Assembly: GCA_030725745.1 (NCBI GenBank)
Contig: JANRFH010000023.1
Coordinates: 31,015 to 95,014, forward strand
Direction of reading: 5' to 3'
DNA: 64,000 bases
Origin: Akkermansiaceae bacterium
GTDB taxonomy: Bacteria; Verrucomicrobiota; Verrucomicrobiia; Verrucomicrobiales; Akkermansiaceae
Part shown: positions 43,635 to 52,858 of the stretch, piece after piece
How positions within the stretch are numbered: position 1 is the stretch's first letter
How the letters are laid out: every line of letters starts with the position of its first letter
Program-made: the position numbers and the translations under genes
The notes under the pieces: generated by a model
Databases searched by the model: none
Told to the model about the DNA's origin: nothing
What the model saw: only the letters and a program-made list of their open reading frames with translations

Positions 43635-45350
43635 TCACTTCGGGTGATGACGCTTGGTAAGTTGGATGAGATTTGAGAGTAGCTTGCCATTTTTCTTCAT
43701 GGTCTCCAGGGCGATGTCGAGGCGGAGGCGCCAGTTTTTGTTTCCGGAAGTGCCGGGGGTGTTGATGCGGTCGCGGAGGATGAAGAGATCAGTGACCATG
43801 AGGACGGCGTAGCGGGAATTCGATTCTAACAAGCTTTTGATGAGGCACCAGTGAATGGACTCGGAGTAGTGCGGCCAGCGGTTGTCCACAGGGATGTGGA
43901 TGTCTGAAAATCCGGCGAGTAGGCGGAGTGCGTGGGTGGAGCTTTGGGCAGTCCAGTGGCTTTGCTCGGTGGGGTGGAGGCGGTGGTTCTCCACGGTCAG
44001 GCGACAGGTTTCCCAAGTGGCGCAGAGGGAGTCGTGATCGTGGGTGGAGTAGGAGGCGAAGGAGTTTTCTGGAAATACATCACCCATGACGGGGGAGCCG
44101 TCTTCGTAAGAATCCCAGTGGGGGATGCGGTAGCCAGCGATGCCGAGCTCTGCAAGGTGCGGGCGCACATACTCGGGCACCCAACCTAGATCCTCGGCGA
44201 TGATCTCCGCATCGCCTGCGGCATCAAGGATAGCGCGGAGGCGGAAGTCGCCGCCGGCGCGGTTACAGGCCTTCTGGTCATCGGTGTGATCGGGATGGTC
44301 GAACCAGCGCGGCAGGAGGCCTCCGTTCATTTCCGCCGCCTTTTCATGGTCGATGCCGAGGAATTCGTGGTTGCGCCTTGGGTGCCATGGGAAGCCGTAG
44401 ATGCGGTAGAAGCCGAGGATGTGATCGATGCGGAACATGCCGAAGATCTCGGTGAGGTGCCGCAGGCGGGAGCGCCACCAAGTGAAGCCGTCCGCAGCCA
44501 TGGCATCCCAATTGTAGAGCGGAACGCCCCAGTTTTGCCCCCACTCGTGGATGAAAGGGTTTTCCGCGCTGTAGCCTTCCGGTGCGGTGCCGCCGAACCA
44601 ATCGGTGTGGAAGCTGCTGCGGTAGAAAAACACATCTGCAGAGTGGAAGGCGACGCCGATGGGGATGTCTCCCATGAGTTTTACTCCCACGGAATCCGCG
44701 TGTGCGCGCAGAGCAAGCCATTGGCGGAAGCACAGCCACTGGACGTAGGCGAAGTATTCGAGCCGCGCGGCGGTGGCCTCCGGATCTTTTTTGCGCAGCT
44801 CTGCGACGAAAGCGAGAGCGCCGTGCTGGCTCTGGCATGCCTCCGGCCATTCGTCCCATGTGAGGTGGCTGCCGTGGATCTCGATGAGGAGCTTGAAAAT
44901 GCAGTAGTCGGAAAGCCATTCTTGATGTTGCGTGTGGAACTTTGCAAACTCAACTGCCAGCGCATTGTCCTCATCTGACCGGAAGCGCATGTAGGAAATC
45001 TCCAGCAGAGCCATTTTCGCGGCGCGCACCACCGGGTAATCAACATGGTGCGATTCGAGCACTTTTTCCCCAAGATCCATGCGCGCGGCTTCGGTATCTG
45101 CGTGGGTGATATAAGGTAGTTCGCCCTCCTCAAAGGCGAGGTAGATGGGATCGAGGGCGATGGAGGAAATGCCGGAGTAAGGGCTTTCGTCGGTGCCGTT
45201 TTCATTGATCGGTAGGAGCTGTAGGAAGCCAACCCCGTATTGCGCCGCCCAATCGACCCAGCGCCGCATGCCCAGCACATCGCCGATGCCAAGATCGCCC
45301 TCACGGCGTGTGGAGAAAGCGGGGATGAGCAGTCCGGTGGTTTTTTTCAC
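43635..45350 (-). CDS. malQ: 4-alpha-glucanotransferase (amylomaltase)
   Basis: The enzyme transfers alpha-1,4-glucan segments in maltodextrin and glycogen metabolism (family GH77). Signatures include SPYSGISSIALDPIY, GDIPIGVAFHSADVFF, the nucleophile region IFGMFRIDHILGFYR, EDLGWVPEYVRPHL and YSTHDHDS. The open frame runs on to 45578, but the family begins at about KKTTGLLIPAFSTRREGDLG. I take the GTG at 45350 as start (about 571 residues), with a GTG at 45422 as alternative; neither has a clear ribosome-binding site. It precedes the CAP gene by 34 nt. Confidence 0.92.
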   Translation of the reverse strand: MKKTTGLLIPAFSTRREGDLGIGDVLGMRRWVDWAAQYGVGFLQLLPINENGTDESPYSGISSIALDPIYLAFEEGELPYITHADTEAARMDLGEKVLESHHVDYPVVRAAKMALLEISYMRFRSDEDNALAVEFAKFHTQHQEWLSDYCIFKLLIEIHGSHLTWDEWPEACQSQHGALAFVAELRKKDPEATAARLEYFAYVQWLCFRQWLALRAHADSVGVKLMGDIPIGVAFHSADVFFYRSSFHTDWFGGTAPEGYSAENPFIHEWGQNWGVPLYNWDAMAADGFTWWRSRLRHLTEIFGMFRIDHILGFYRIYGFPWHPRRNHEFLGIDHEKAAEMNGGLLPRWFDHPDHTDDQKACNRAGGDFRLRAILDAAGDAEIIAEDLGWVPEYVRPHLAELGIAGYRIPHWDSYEDGSPVMGDVFPENSFASYSTHDHDSLCATWETCRLTVENHRLHPTEQSHWTAQSSTHALRLLAGFSDIHIPVDNRWPHYSESIHWCLIKSLLESNSRYAVLMVTDLFILRDRINTPGTSGNKNWRLRLDIALETMKKNGKLLSNLIQLTKRHHPK

Positions 45351-45470
45351 TGGAGGAAGGATGGGGAGGGGGCGCGGGGAGGGGAATACCGAAATTTGTG
45401 GTATCTTGGTATCAGATCCCACAGGCGTTGACGGGGTGTTCCGAATTGCTAGCCTCTGCGACGGAATTAT

Positions 45471-46025
45471 ATGAACACCTCGCTGATCCTCGTCATTGCC
45501 TTTGCGGCAACTTTGCTCGGAGGCATGGCGATTGGTTTCATGATCGGCCTTACAAAAGGTATGACACTGGGCGCGCAATTCCAGACAGGGCGGCCTGTTT
45601 CGCCGGTGCCATGGATCTTGTGCTATGTAGGGGCTGGGGTATTCCTGCTAGCAGCCGTCACCTCCTCGGTTTACTCGATCTATTTCCTCGCGAGTAGTAT
45701 GCAAACCGAGGCGACCGTTACTGAGATCATCGAGCGGAAGGATGATGAGGGGCATGTGAGCCGTAATCCGGTTTATTCCTATGTGAACGAAAAGGGTAAG
45801 AGTTTTTCCGACCGTTCCTCCACCGGAGGCGGGCGGGAATACGAGGTGGGGGATGTCATCCCGATCCGCTTCCTGACAGACTCGCCGCATCAATCGAGAA
45901 TTGACTACTTTTCCCATCACTGGCTTCTGCCGATCCTCATGGGGTGTTTCTCCGTGGCGCTGGGTGGACTGGGTTTTGGTTTGCGATGGTGGCGAGAGAG
46001 GGAGTCATCAAAAGCACCTCAATGA
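45471..46025 (+). CDS. DUF3592 membrane protein
   Basis: The 184-residue protein has two N-terminal transmembrane helices (about 4-26 and 46-72), an extracytoplasmic beta domain and a C-terminal helix (about 150-170). The soluble part has the DUF3592 pattern: ATVTEIIERKDDEGHVSRNP, VYSYVNEKGKSF, then YEVGDVIPIRFLTDSP. The function is unknown. It precedes the transporter cluster by 149 nt. Confidence 0.82.
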   Translation: MNTSLILVIAFAATLLGGMAIGFMIGLTKGMTLGAQFQTGRPVSPVPWILCYVGAGVFLLAAVTSSVYSIYFLASSMQTEATVTEIIERKDDEGHVSRNPVYSYVNEKGKSFSDRSSTGGGREYEVGDVIPIRFLTDSPHQSRIDYFSHHWLLPILMGCFSVALGGLGFGLRWWRERESSKAPQ

Positions 46026-46030
46026 TCGAG

Positions 46031-46138
46031 GAGTAGCTGTTTTCAGAAGCTCTGGAGGGCTCCGTAAAGCCTCGGCATTTTCGAAGTGGTACGGGCGTTG
46101 CTACTCAGGGTGTGAAGGTTTCCGTGAAATTTCATACC
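46031..46138 (+). ncRNA. Candidate structured 5' leader of the transporter cluster
   Basis: The 149-nt space before the binding-protein gene can fold extensively. GAGTAGC (46031-46037) pairs with GCTACTC (46100-46106) around an internal AGCTC/GGGCT hairpin and a CCGTA/TACGG helix (46062-46066 with 46090-46094). A separate hairpin pairs GGTGTGAA (46109-46116) with TTCATACC (46131-46138) and inside it TTTC with GAAA around a 3-nt CGT loop. I found none of the conserved stretches of guanidine-I, -II or -III riboswitches. Chance folding is possible. Confidence 0.35.
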
Positions 46139-46174
46139 GTAGGGAGCCAGAACCTTAGAATACCAAGAAGACTT

Positions 46175-47176
46175 ATGAAAATCAGAAGAGCATCAATGAT
46201 CGGGTTGCTGGCGGCCTGTTTCGCTGGAATAGGAATGGGAACATCAAACGCAGAGCCCTTGAAAATCGCCTACTCCGACTGGCCGGGCTGGATCGCATGG
46301 GAGATCGGTATCAAAAAAGGCTGGTTCAAGGAGGCTGGTGTGGATGTCGAGTTTGCCTGGATGGATTACGTCGAATCCATGGACGGCTACGTGGCTGGGA
46401 AAGTGGATGCCGTCTGCATGACCAACGGTGACGCCCTCGTCACTGGGGCGACCGGAAAACCATCCGTCGGCATCATCATCAACGATTTCTCCAATGGAAA
46501 CGACATGATCGTAGCTGCACCCGGCATCGAGTCTGTGAAGGATCTCGAGGGTAAAAAAGTGGGTCTTGAGGAGGGCTTCGTTTCTCATCTACTTCTCCTG
46601 ACTGGTCTCGAGCAGAACGGCGTTGATCCGGCGACGGTGAGCATCGTGAACACGCCGACGAACGAGACCCCACAGGTTTTCGAGGCGAAGGCAGTGGATG
46701 CAATCGGCGCATGGCAGCCCAGCTCGGGACAGGCGCTCAAGGTGGTTCCTGGTTCCAAGCCGGTATTTACCTCAGCAGATGCTCCCGGCATCATCTATGA
46801 CCTTCTCTACGTCTCCCCGGAAAGTCTCGACTCCCGCAAGGAAGATTGGGCGAAGGTGGTAGGTGTCTGGTATAAGATCGCCGATTTCATCCGCGACGAG
46901 GAAAACCTCGACGAGACACTGGAAATTCTTTCCGCCCGTGTCGGCATCAAGCCTGAGGAATACGAGGCCTTCCTGAAGGGCACCTTCATTCTTAAGCTCG
47001 ACGAGGCGCTGGAGCGCTGGGAGAAAGCCGAGGGTCTTGAATCGATCTATGGCTCCTCGAAGATCGTCGATGATTTCAACGTGAAGTTTGAGGTGTATGA
47101 GAAGCCTCTGGATGTGGACAAGTATCTCGATCCTTCCTTCACAAAGGCTTATGCGGAATCGATGAAATCCGAGTGA
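46175..47176 (+). CDS. ABC transporter substrate-binding protein (guanidine/urea cluster)
   Basis: The protein has 333 residues from the ATG at 46175, with a signal peptide ending SNA-EPL. It belongs to the NMT1/SsuA/nitrate-type periplasmic binding proteins: [23 protein letters not shown], the [14 protein letters not shown] hinge, [14 protein letters not shown] and [14 protein letters not shown]. Close relatives beside urea carboxylase are annotated as putative urea transport proteins; by context the ligand may be guanidine or a guanidino compound. The permease and ATPase follow. A hairpin in the gap after this gene could favour higher expression of the binding protein. Confidence 0.88.
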   Translation: MKIRRASMIGLLAACFAGIGMGTSNAEPLKIAYSDWPGWIAWEIGIKKGWFKEAGVDVEFAWMDYVESMDGYVAGKVDAVCMTNGDALVTGATGKPSVGIIINDFSNGNDMIVAAPGIESVKDLEGKKVGLEEGFVSHLLLLTGLEQNGVDPATVSIVNTPTNETPQVFEAKAVDAIGAWQPSSGQALKVVPGSKPVFTSADAPGIIYDLLYVSPESLDSRKEDWAKVVGVWYKIADFIRDEENLDETLEILSARVGIKPEEYEAFLKGTFILKLDEALERWEKAEGLESIYGSSKIVDDFNVKFEVYEKPLDVDKYLDPSFTKAYAESMKSE

Positions 47177-47184
47177 TTCACCTG

Positions 47185-47220
47185 AGGCGGGAAGGAATGA
47201 CTTCCCGCCTTTCTTTTGTC
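47185..47220 (+). terminator. Attenuator-type terminator hairpin after the binding-protein gene
   Basis: AGGCGGGAAG (47185-47194) and CTTCCCGCCT (47201-47210) form a perfect 10-bp stem with a 6-nt loop, followed by TTCTTTTGTC. It lies 8 nt after the stop and before the permease ATG at 47237, so partial termination here would leave more binding protein than permease. Confidence 0.75.
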
Positions 47221-47236
47221 CTCACATACGATCCTC

Positions 47237-48619
47237 ATGAGCAGACCGCGCATATTTTCCGACTGGTTTCGAATCCGCAAGGATCTGTCTCCGGGGAGAA
47301 AGTCATTGCTGACGGTCTTCTCCTTCTGCTTGCCTGCGGCACTATGGTGCATTGTTTCCTACGTGCCATTCATCTGGCACCCTGATGTGAAAATCACTGT
47401 CGCCGCATCGCGAGAGGGTTCATCGACGGTGCTAACGGCGGGGGATCACCTTCCGAAGGATTATTTTCCCAAATACGTCAACGATGTGCGGGAGGAAAAT
47501 GCCTCCGAGCGCGAGGGTTCGAAACGCAAGAACCAGAAGCTGCTGCGGCAGATCTCGCCGCTGGTTATCGAGGCCGGTTGGTTGGATGAGAGGGATGCGC
47601 AGAACGACAAAGAGATCTACCTTTTCTGGAGAGATATCGCGACCGGAAAACGGGAACTCCCCGCACTGAATGATGAGAATATGGAGATTGTCCGGAAAAA
47701 CTGGGAAATCCTTGCCTCCTCATCGCCCGTTTTCGAATACAAATCCCTTCCTGAAGAGCCGCTTCTGAAGCTGGTGCCGCAGGGCAAGCCGGCGAATCCA
47801 TCCTACCTGCCGGCGCCTGATGAAGTCATTGAGACCGGGTGGTCACTTTTTACAAGACCTCCTCGCAACGATGGAGCGACGATGGGCGAGCGTTACCGCA
47901 GTTCGCTGGGCATCATTTTCAGAGGCTTTCTCTGGGCATGCTTGATCGGTGTGCCGATAGGAATCCTCTGCGGCACCTACAGCTTTTTTTCGACGTTGCT
48001 GGAGCCGTTCACGGATTTCTTCCGCTACATGCCTGCGCCGACTTTCAGCACTCTGCTGGTCGCTGTGCTTGCCGCCGGGGACTCGCCGAAGATCGCGCTT
48101 GTCTTGATCGGGACACTTCCTCACATGATCCTGATGATCTCGAAAACCACCAGGTTGCTTGATCCGGCTCTCTTGGAGGCAGCGCAGACACTCGGGGCAA
48201 AACCAAGGCAAATGATCGGCAGCGTGGTGCTGCCGGGGATCGCCCCGAACCTCTATAATGACCTACGCATCCTACTCGGGTGGGCATGGACATGGCTGGT
48301 CATTGCAGAGTTGATCGGCGTGAAAAGCGGTCTCACAGAGGTCATCGAGACGCAGGGGCGTTTCCGTAATTTTGACCAGGTGTTTCCGGTGATTATCCTG
48401 ATTGGTATCACCGGGTTTGTGACGGATCAGATTCTTGCGTGGTTCCACGGGGTGCTTTTCCCATGGGCGGGAACGTCCGGGAGAATTTCCAGAGCGGTTG
48501 CGAGTTTTGTGACGTGGCCGATACGCACCGTGGCTAGCGCCGCGAACGAGCGGATCATGCAGGATGAGCTGGCTCGCGAAGCACGCCGCAAACTCAGACC
48601 CTCCACTGAATCACCATGA
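47237..48619 (+). CDS. ABC transporter permease with long N-terminal extension
   Basis: The protein has 460 residues from the ATG at 47237. The C-terminal half (about 215-440) is a standard BPD_transp_1 permease domain with the EAA-type loop [21 protein letters not shown] that contacts the ATPase. The N-terminal about 210 residues hold a transmembrane segment ([19 protein letters not shown]) followed by about 170 charged residues, presumably periplasmic. That extra domain is absent from ordinary nitrate/taurine-type permeases of about 260 residues, and its role is unknown. The stop overlaps the ATPase start by 4 nt. Confidence 0.88.
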   Translation: MSRPRIFSDWFRIRKDLSPGRKSLLTVFSFCLPAALWCIVSYVPFIWHPDVKITVAASREGSSTVLTAGDHLPKDYFPKYVNDVREENASEREGSKRKNQKLLRQISPLVIEAGWLDERDAQNDKEIYLFWRDIATGKRELPALNDENMEIVRKNWEILASSSPVFEYKSLPEEPLLKLVPQGKPANPSYLPAPDEVIETGWSLFTRPPRNDGATMGERYRSSLGIIFRGFLWACLIGVPIGILCGTYSFFSTLLEPFTDFFRYMPAPTFSTLLVAVLAAGDSPKIALVLIGTLPHMILMISKTTRLLDPALLEAAQTLGAKPRQMIGSVVLPGIAPNLYNDLRILLGWAWTWLVIAELIGVKSGLTEVIETQGRFRNFDQVFPVIILIGITGFVTDQILAWFHGVLFPWAGTSGRISRAVASFVTWPIRTVASAANERIMQDELAREARRKLRPSTESP

Positions 48620-49512
48620 CCACCATCGAGACGCTGCCATCATATCTAGATCAGACGCCCGAGGTTGCGGCGCGTTTTGCGCGGCTCGTGGAGCGCCCGG
48701 TCGCCCTTGAGGTGAAAGGGCTGACGAAAGTCTTTGATTCATCAAGGGGTGCGGTCACGGCGCTAAAGGATCTTTCGTTTTCCGTGCACAAGCGCGAATT
48801 TACCTGTGTTATTGGACCATCCGGCTGCGGGAAATCGACCTTGGTGCGCATACTAGCAGGGCTGGAGACGGCGACCTCTGGCGAGGTGCTTGTTGGTGGC
48901 AAATCCGTTTCGGGGCCGGGGCCGGATCGAGGCATGGTTTTCCAAGGATACACGCTATTCCCATGGCTTTCGGTGAAGGAGAACGTGATGTTTGGCCCCA
49001 AGGTTTCCGGGACTTCCTCGGTGGCGGCTGAGCGCGAGGCGAGGCAGTGGATTGATCTGGTGGGGCTGAGCAAATTCGAGAATGCATACCCCTATCAGCT
49101 CTCCGGAGGGATGAAGCAGCGGGTAGCGATTGCAAGGGCGCTGGCAAATCAGCCGCAGGTGCTTTTCATGGACGAGCCTTTCGGTGCACTGGATGCGCAG
49201 ACGCGCTGCGAGATGCAGAACTATCTTCTAGAGATCTGGAAAAACGTGGACATCACCATCGTGTTCATCACGCACGATCTGGATGAGGCGGTTTTCCTTT
49301 CCGATAGGATCCTCGTGCTGGATGCCAATCCCGGACGCTTCCGCGAAATGGTGGAGGTGCCGGTTTCTAGGCCGCGCTCGAACGATCAGGTTTTCGAGCC
49401 CTTGTTCGGTGCGACGCGCAAGCACATCGAGCACTTGATCCATCCTCCGGGGCGCGAGCAGAAAGAGGCTCCGGTGATGCGAATTGCGAAGCCTGATCCT
49501 GATGTGATCTGA
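48616..49512 (+). CDS. ABC transporter ATP-binding protein
   Basis: The 298-residue ATPase energises the permease encoded directly upstream. Walker A is GPSGCGKST, the signature LSGGMKQR, Walker [13 protein letters not shown] and the switch His is in [10 protein letters not shown]. It belongs to the nitrate/sulfonate/taurine type (NtrD/TauB-like). A C-terminal stretch of about 50 residues after the switch is longer than the minimal domain. It is 64 nt upstream of the glutamine synthetase gene. Confidence 0.95.
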   Translation: MTTIETLPSYLDQTPEVAARFARLVERPVALEVKGLTKVFDSSRGAVTALKDLSFSVHKREFTCVIGPSGCGKSTLVRILAGLETATSGEVLVGGKSVSGPGPDRGMVFQGYTLFPWLSVKENVMFGPKVSGTSSVAAEREARQWIDLVGLSKFENAYPYQLSGGMKQRVAIARALANQPQVLFMDEPFGALDAQTRCEMQNYLLEIWKNVDITIVFITHDLDEAVFLSDRILVLDANPGRFREMVEVPVSRPRSNDQVFEPLFGATRKHIEHLIHPPGREQKEAPVMRIAKPDPDVI

Positions 49513-49576
49513 ATTTCCATACAACGCAGCGGGGAAGAATATAACCCGTCGCGATCATACTTTTGATAAGAAACTT

Positions 49577-50950
49577 ATGAAGATGACAGAAGAAGAAAAA
49601 GCGAAGGCCACGGCGATGAAAGAGGAGCTCAAGGCCAAGGGGGTGAAATATTGTGTGGGTGCCTATGTGGATATCCACGGGGTGCCGAAGGGAAAATTTG
49701 TGCCTATCGATCACTTCGAGCATTTCGCCGGGGGGAGCGAGCTCTACACCGGATATGCCTTGGATGGACTGGGCCAGAGTCCGAATGATGACGAGATCGC
49801 ATCAGTGCCAGATCTGGATGGGCTGATCATCCTGCCTTGGAACAAGGAGGTAGCGTGGTTCCCGGCGGACAATACGTTTCATGGCGAGCCTTATGAGATC
49901 AATACGCGGGTGGCACTGAAGAAGCAGATCGCAAAGGCTGCTGAAATGGGCTTCGGCATGAATCTGGGGATCGAGTGTGAACTCTTCGTCCTGAGGCTGA
50001 CAGATGAGGGCAAGCTGGAAGTCCCCAATCCGGACGACAACCAGAAGAAGGCCTGCTATGATGTGAAGCGTTTCCTCGACCGCTACACTTGGCTGGACAA
50101 GGTTTCGACCACGATCAATGACCTCGGCTGGGATCTCTACTCGCTGGATCACGAGGACACGCATTCGCAGTTTGAGTTTGATTTCAACTACGCGGATGCG
50201 CTGACAATGTGCGACCGGTATATTTTCTTCCGTCTGATGGCGAAGCATTATGCAGCTGAGGAGGGACTGCTCGCGACCTTCATGCCGAAGCCCTTCGCGG
50301 ACAAGACGGGGAGCGGAGCGCATTTCAACATGTCGCTCTTCGACAAGGATACGGGCGAAAATCTTTTCAAGTGCAAGGTGGAGGATGATCCGCGCGGGCT
50401 GGGGATGACAACGCTCGGCTACCAGTTCATTGCGGGGATTTTGAAACACGGGCCGGCATTGTGTGCGACTTTCGCGCCGACGGTGAACAGCTACAAGCGC
50501 CTCGTGAGAAAGGGGCTGATGTCCTACTATTCCTGGGCACCGGTTTTCAACAGCTACGGCAAAAACAACCGCACAAACTCGGTGCGCGTGCCGATGGGTG
50601 GAGGCCGCTTCGAAAGCCGCAACGCGGACGCGGCGTGCAATCCGTATCTCGCCGCAACGCTCGCGCTTGCGGCTGGGCTGGAGGGAATACGCGAGAATCT
50701 CGATCCGGGACCAGCGATGGAGGCAAACCTCTACGAGTGGACGCCTAAGCAATTGGAGGAGGCGAGAATTTGCGAACTGCCCCGCACACTGGACGAGGCG
50801 GTGGCGGCTTTTGCCGCGGATCCTTTCGTGACGGAAACACTCGGGCAGGAGCTGCGCGATGAATTCATCACCTACAAGAGCGAGGAGTGGCGGCAGTACC
50901 ATCAGAGGGTGAGCCAATGGGAGATCGATACTTATGCGAGGATGTTCTGA
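49577..50950 (+). CDS. glnT: Type III glutamate-ammonia ligase (glutamine synthetase)
   Basis: The 457-residue enzyme joins glutamate and ammonia with ATP. Motifs are [14 protein letters not shown] (glutamate/metal site), [30 protein letters not shown] and [12 protein letters not shown], then [23 protein letters not shown]. It matches the GlnT-type enzymes found in nitrogen-compound catabolic clusters rather than the main GlnA. Its place between the transporter and the degradation genes suggests it captures the ammonia released by allophanate hydrolysis. Confidence 0.9.
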   Translation: MKMTEEEKAKATAMKEELKAKGVKYCVGAYVDIHGVPKGKFVPIDHFEHFAGGSELYTGYALDGLGQSPNDDEIASVPDLDGLIILPWNKEVAWFPADNTFHGEPYEINTRVALKKQIAKAAEMGFGMNLGIECELFVLRLTDEGKLEVPNPDDNQKKACYDVKRFLDRYTWLDKVSTTINDLGWDLYSLDHEDTHSQFEFDFNYADALTMCDRYIFFRLMAKHYAAEEGLLATFMPKPFADKTGSGAHFNMSLFDKDTGENLFKCKVEDDPRGLGMTTLGYQFIAGILKHGPALCATFAPTVNSYKRLVRKGLMSYYSWAPVFNSYGKNNRTNSVRVPMGGGRFESRNADAACNPYLAATLALAAGLEGIRENLDPGPAMEANLYEWTPKQLEEARICELPRTLDEAVAAFAADPFVTETLGQELRDEFITYKSEEWRQYHQRVSQWEIDTYARMF

Positions 50951-50954
50951 GGCT

Positions 50955-51743
50955 ATGGAACCCGTCATTTTAGAAAACTTCGCATGGCCGGAAATTTCAC
51001 GGCTACGTGATGAGAGCGGCGGTTTGCTGATACTTCCGATGGGGGCGACGGAGCAGCACGGGCCGCATCTGCCGGTGGGGATGGATACCCTGTTGGTGGA
51101 AGAAGTCTGCAAGGCTGCTTCTGCGAGGACGGGGGTGCCTGTGATGTCTGCATTGAGATACACAGTTTCCCAAGGGCATACGCCGAAGTGGCCGGGGACG
51201 TTTTCACTACGGCACGGGACTTTCATTTCCGTTCTCAGGGAGCTCGCCGCTTGGGCGGTGGCGACGGGTTGGAAGAGGTTGCTTTTGGTGAACTCGCATT
51301 TCGGCAACGACGCTCCGGCGCGTGTGGCGGTGGATCAGATCCGTCTGGAATACATGGGGAGGCTGCAGATCGGGCTGGCGCATGCTTTCCAGACGGGGGA
51401 GGGCGTTTGGGCTGCATACACAAGTGATGCGGACGATCTCCATGCGAACCGGGCGGAGACCTCGCTGATGATGCATCTATTTCCAGAGCTGGTAAAGATG
51501 GACAGGCTTGCGGAAAGCGATGACGAGGACAGGACGGGCGGCACGGTGTTTTCCTATCCGGTGGCGCAGACGAGCCTGAACGGTGTCACGGGCAATCCTT
51601 CGCAGGCGACGGCGGAGGAGGGGGAATTACTTTTCGGGAAAATGGTGGAGGGTCTGGTGGCGCTGTTAGAGAAGGCGAAGACAGAGGAACCACCGCTTCC
51701 TAAGGATGAGTGGGAAGCTTTGCCGGGGGTGAAATATGATTGA
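50955..51743 (+). CDS. Creatininase-family metal-dependent hydrolase
   Basis: The 262-residue protein starts at the ATG at 50955. It has the creatininase-family metal site ATEQHGPHLPVGMD with E33, H35 and D44, at almost the same positions as E34, H36 and D45 of Pseudomonas creatininase. VNSHFGND and HANRAETSLM supply the remaining ligands. Family members open cyclic amides such as creatinine, or form amides. In this guanidino-nitrogen cluster a cyclic or amide-linked guanidino compound is a natural candidate substrate, which is inference. The stop overlaps the GFA gene by 8 nt. Confidence 0.87.
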   Translation: MEPVILENFAWPEISRLRDESGGLLILPMGATEQHGPHLPVGMDTLLVEEVCKAASARTGVPVMSALRYTVSQGHTPKWPGTFSLRHGTFISVLRELAAWAVATGWKRLLLVNSHFGNDAPARVAVDQIRLEYMGRLQIGLAHAFQTGEGVWAAYTSDADDLHANRAETSLMMHLFPELVKMDRLAESDDEDRTGGTVFSYPVAQTSLNGVTGNPSQATAEEGELLFGKMVEGLVALLEKAKTEEPPLPKDEWEALPGVKYD

Positions 51744-52134
51744 AGGAGGATGTCTATGTGGTGCGGTGCGGTATGCACTTTCGGAAGAGGCTTTGCAGAC
51801 GACTCTGTGCCATTGCGAAGACTGCCGGAAGGCAAGCGGTGCCCCGGCGGTGGCTTGGACGTTTTTCCGAAGCGGCGCGATCACTTGGACAAAGGGCAAG
51901 CCGAAGGTGGTTTGTTTCGCGGAGAGGGAGAGATCGTTTTGCGGGGAGTGCGGGACGCCACTGATGTTTTTCGATCCGGGGATTCCAGATTTGTTCGAGG
52001 TGAGCACCTGTTCTCTTGATGAGCCGGAGAAATTTTCACCGGTGGATCAGTGCTGGACGAATGACGAGCTGAAGTGGGCTGGAAAATGCTGTGAGTTGCC
52101 TAGGTATGACAAAGAATCTCCATTACCCGGTTGA
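51736..52134 (+). CDS. GFA/CENP-V-fold zinc protein
   Basis: The 132-residue protein has the zinc-binding cysteine pattern of the GFA family: GGCLCGAVRY, CHCEDCRKASGAP, and FCGECGTPL. The family is named after a glutathione-dependent formaldehyde-activating enzyme, and many members are of unknown substrate. It would be cytosolic. If the Rieske protein encoded downstream removes a methyl group, formaldehyde would arise, which fits this gene; that link is inference. Confidence 0.88.
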   Translation: MIEGGCLCGAVRYALSEEALQTTLCHCEDCRKASGAPAVAWTFFRSGAITWTKGKPKVVCFAERERSFCGECGTPLMFFDPGIPDLFEVSTCSLDEPEKFSPVDQCWTNDELKWAGKCCELPRYDKESPLPG

Positions 52135-52858
52135 TGTCGGCAAGTTGGACATGGTTCCAATTCCGCCCGGGAGATTCCGGATGGGAGGTGTGGCTGAGGA
52201 CAAGTTTGTCTCGGGGGTGGAGTTGCCTGCTAGGGAGATTGTGGTTTCGGTGTGTTTTGAGATGTTGCGAACTCCGGTGACGCAGGGGCAGTGGCGTGCG
52301 GTGATGGGGGGCTTGCCAGAGGGGATTCTGGCTTTTTTGGATGATGCCTGCCCGGTGGTGGGAGTGAATTTTGCAGACGCGAAGGCATTTTGCCGGGAGC
52401 TGGGGCATGGGTATCGTCTGCCTAGCGAGGCGGAGTGGGAATATGCGTGCCGGGGTGGGAGCACTTCGGTTTTCCCTCACGGGGCGGATGTTTCGACAGA
52501 AGACGCGAACTATTTCTACGACGAGCTAGGTGCGGTGGTGGGGTGTGGTGAATTGGTGCCGGTGGGGAGCTTCCCCCGGAATGGCTTCGGCTTGCATGAT
52601 ATGATCGGGAATGTGTGCGAGTGGGTGGAGGATGTGTGGCATGCGGGATTTCAGGCGGCGCCGGATTCGCTTGTAGCTTGGACATCGGGTGGTGTGAGGG
52701 GGCGGAGGGTGATTCGTGGAGGCGGTTGGGATCACCTACCGAGGGTGCTTAGGGCTTCGTGGCGTGACTGGGCGCCGCAGGAAGCAAGGTGGGACAATCT
52801 GGGTTTCCGGGTGGTGAGGGATTTGTGCTTTCAACCTTCAACCATCGATTTTCAATGA
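52106..52858 (+). CDS. SUMF1/FGE-fold protein lacking the catalytic cysteines
   Basis: The protein has 250 residues from the ATG at 52106 (a GTG at 52091 is the alternative), overlapping the GFA gene by 29 nt. The fold is that of formylglycine-generating enzyme: VPIPPGRFRMGG, RTPVTQGQWRAVM, RLPSEAEWEYACRGG, GLHDMIGNVCEWVEDVW and RVIRGGGWDHLPRVL, ending LGFRVVRD. True sulfatase maturases have two Cys in the segment after RGGSW; here that segment has none. So it is unlikely to mature sulfatases, and may be a structural or EgtB-like relative. The last about 10 residues derive from a repeat-like sequence. Confidence 0.85.
   Translation: MTKNLHYPVDVGKLDMVPIPPGRFRMGGVAEDKFVSGVELPAREIVVSVCFEMLRTPVTQGQWRAVMGGLPEGILAFLDDACPVVGVNFADAKAFCRELGHGYRLPSEAEWEYACRGGSTSVFPHGADVSTEDANYFYDELGAVVGCGELVPVGSFPRNGFGLHDMIGNVCEWVEDVWHAGFQAAPDSLVAWTSGGVRGRRVIRGGGWDHLPRVLRASWRDWAPQEARWDNLGFRVVRDLCFQPSTIDFQ

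Noticed and set aside
46026..46174. Guanidine-I (ykkC) riboswitch
   Set aside because: The expected conserved stretches are absent; only generic helices can be drawn, so I report a candidate structured leader instead.
49665..49680. Palindrome GTGGATATCCAC as a regulatory site
   Set aside because: It lies within the coding sequence of the glutamine synthetase (VDIHG region) and is explained by codon choice.
49802..51307. 501-codon minus-strand open frame
   Set aside because: It lies opposite glnT and the creatininase gene, spans both, and shows no domain; both opposite genes are well supported.
52106..52858. Formylglycine-generating enzyme for the sulfatase at 1-550
   Set aside because: The two catalytic Cys are missing from the C-terminal segment and the genes are 51 kb apart.
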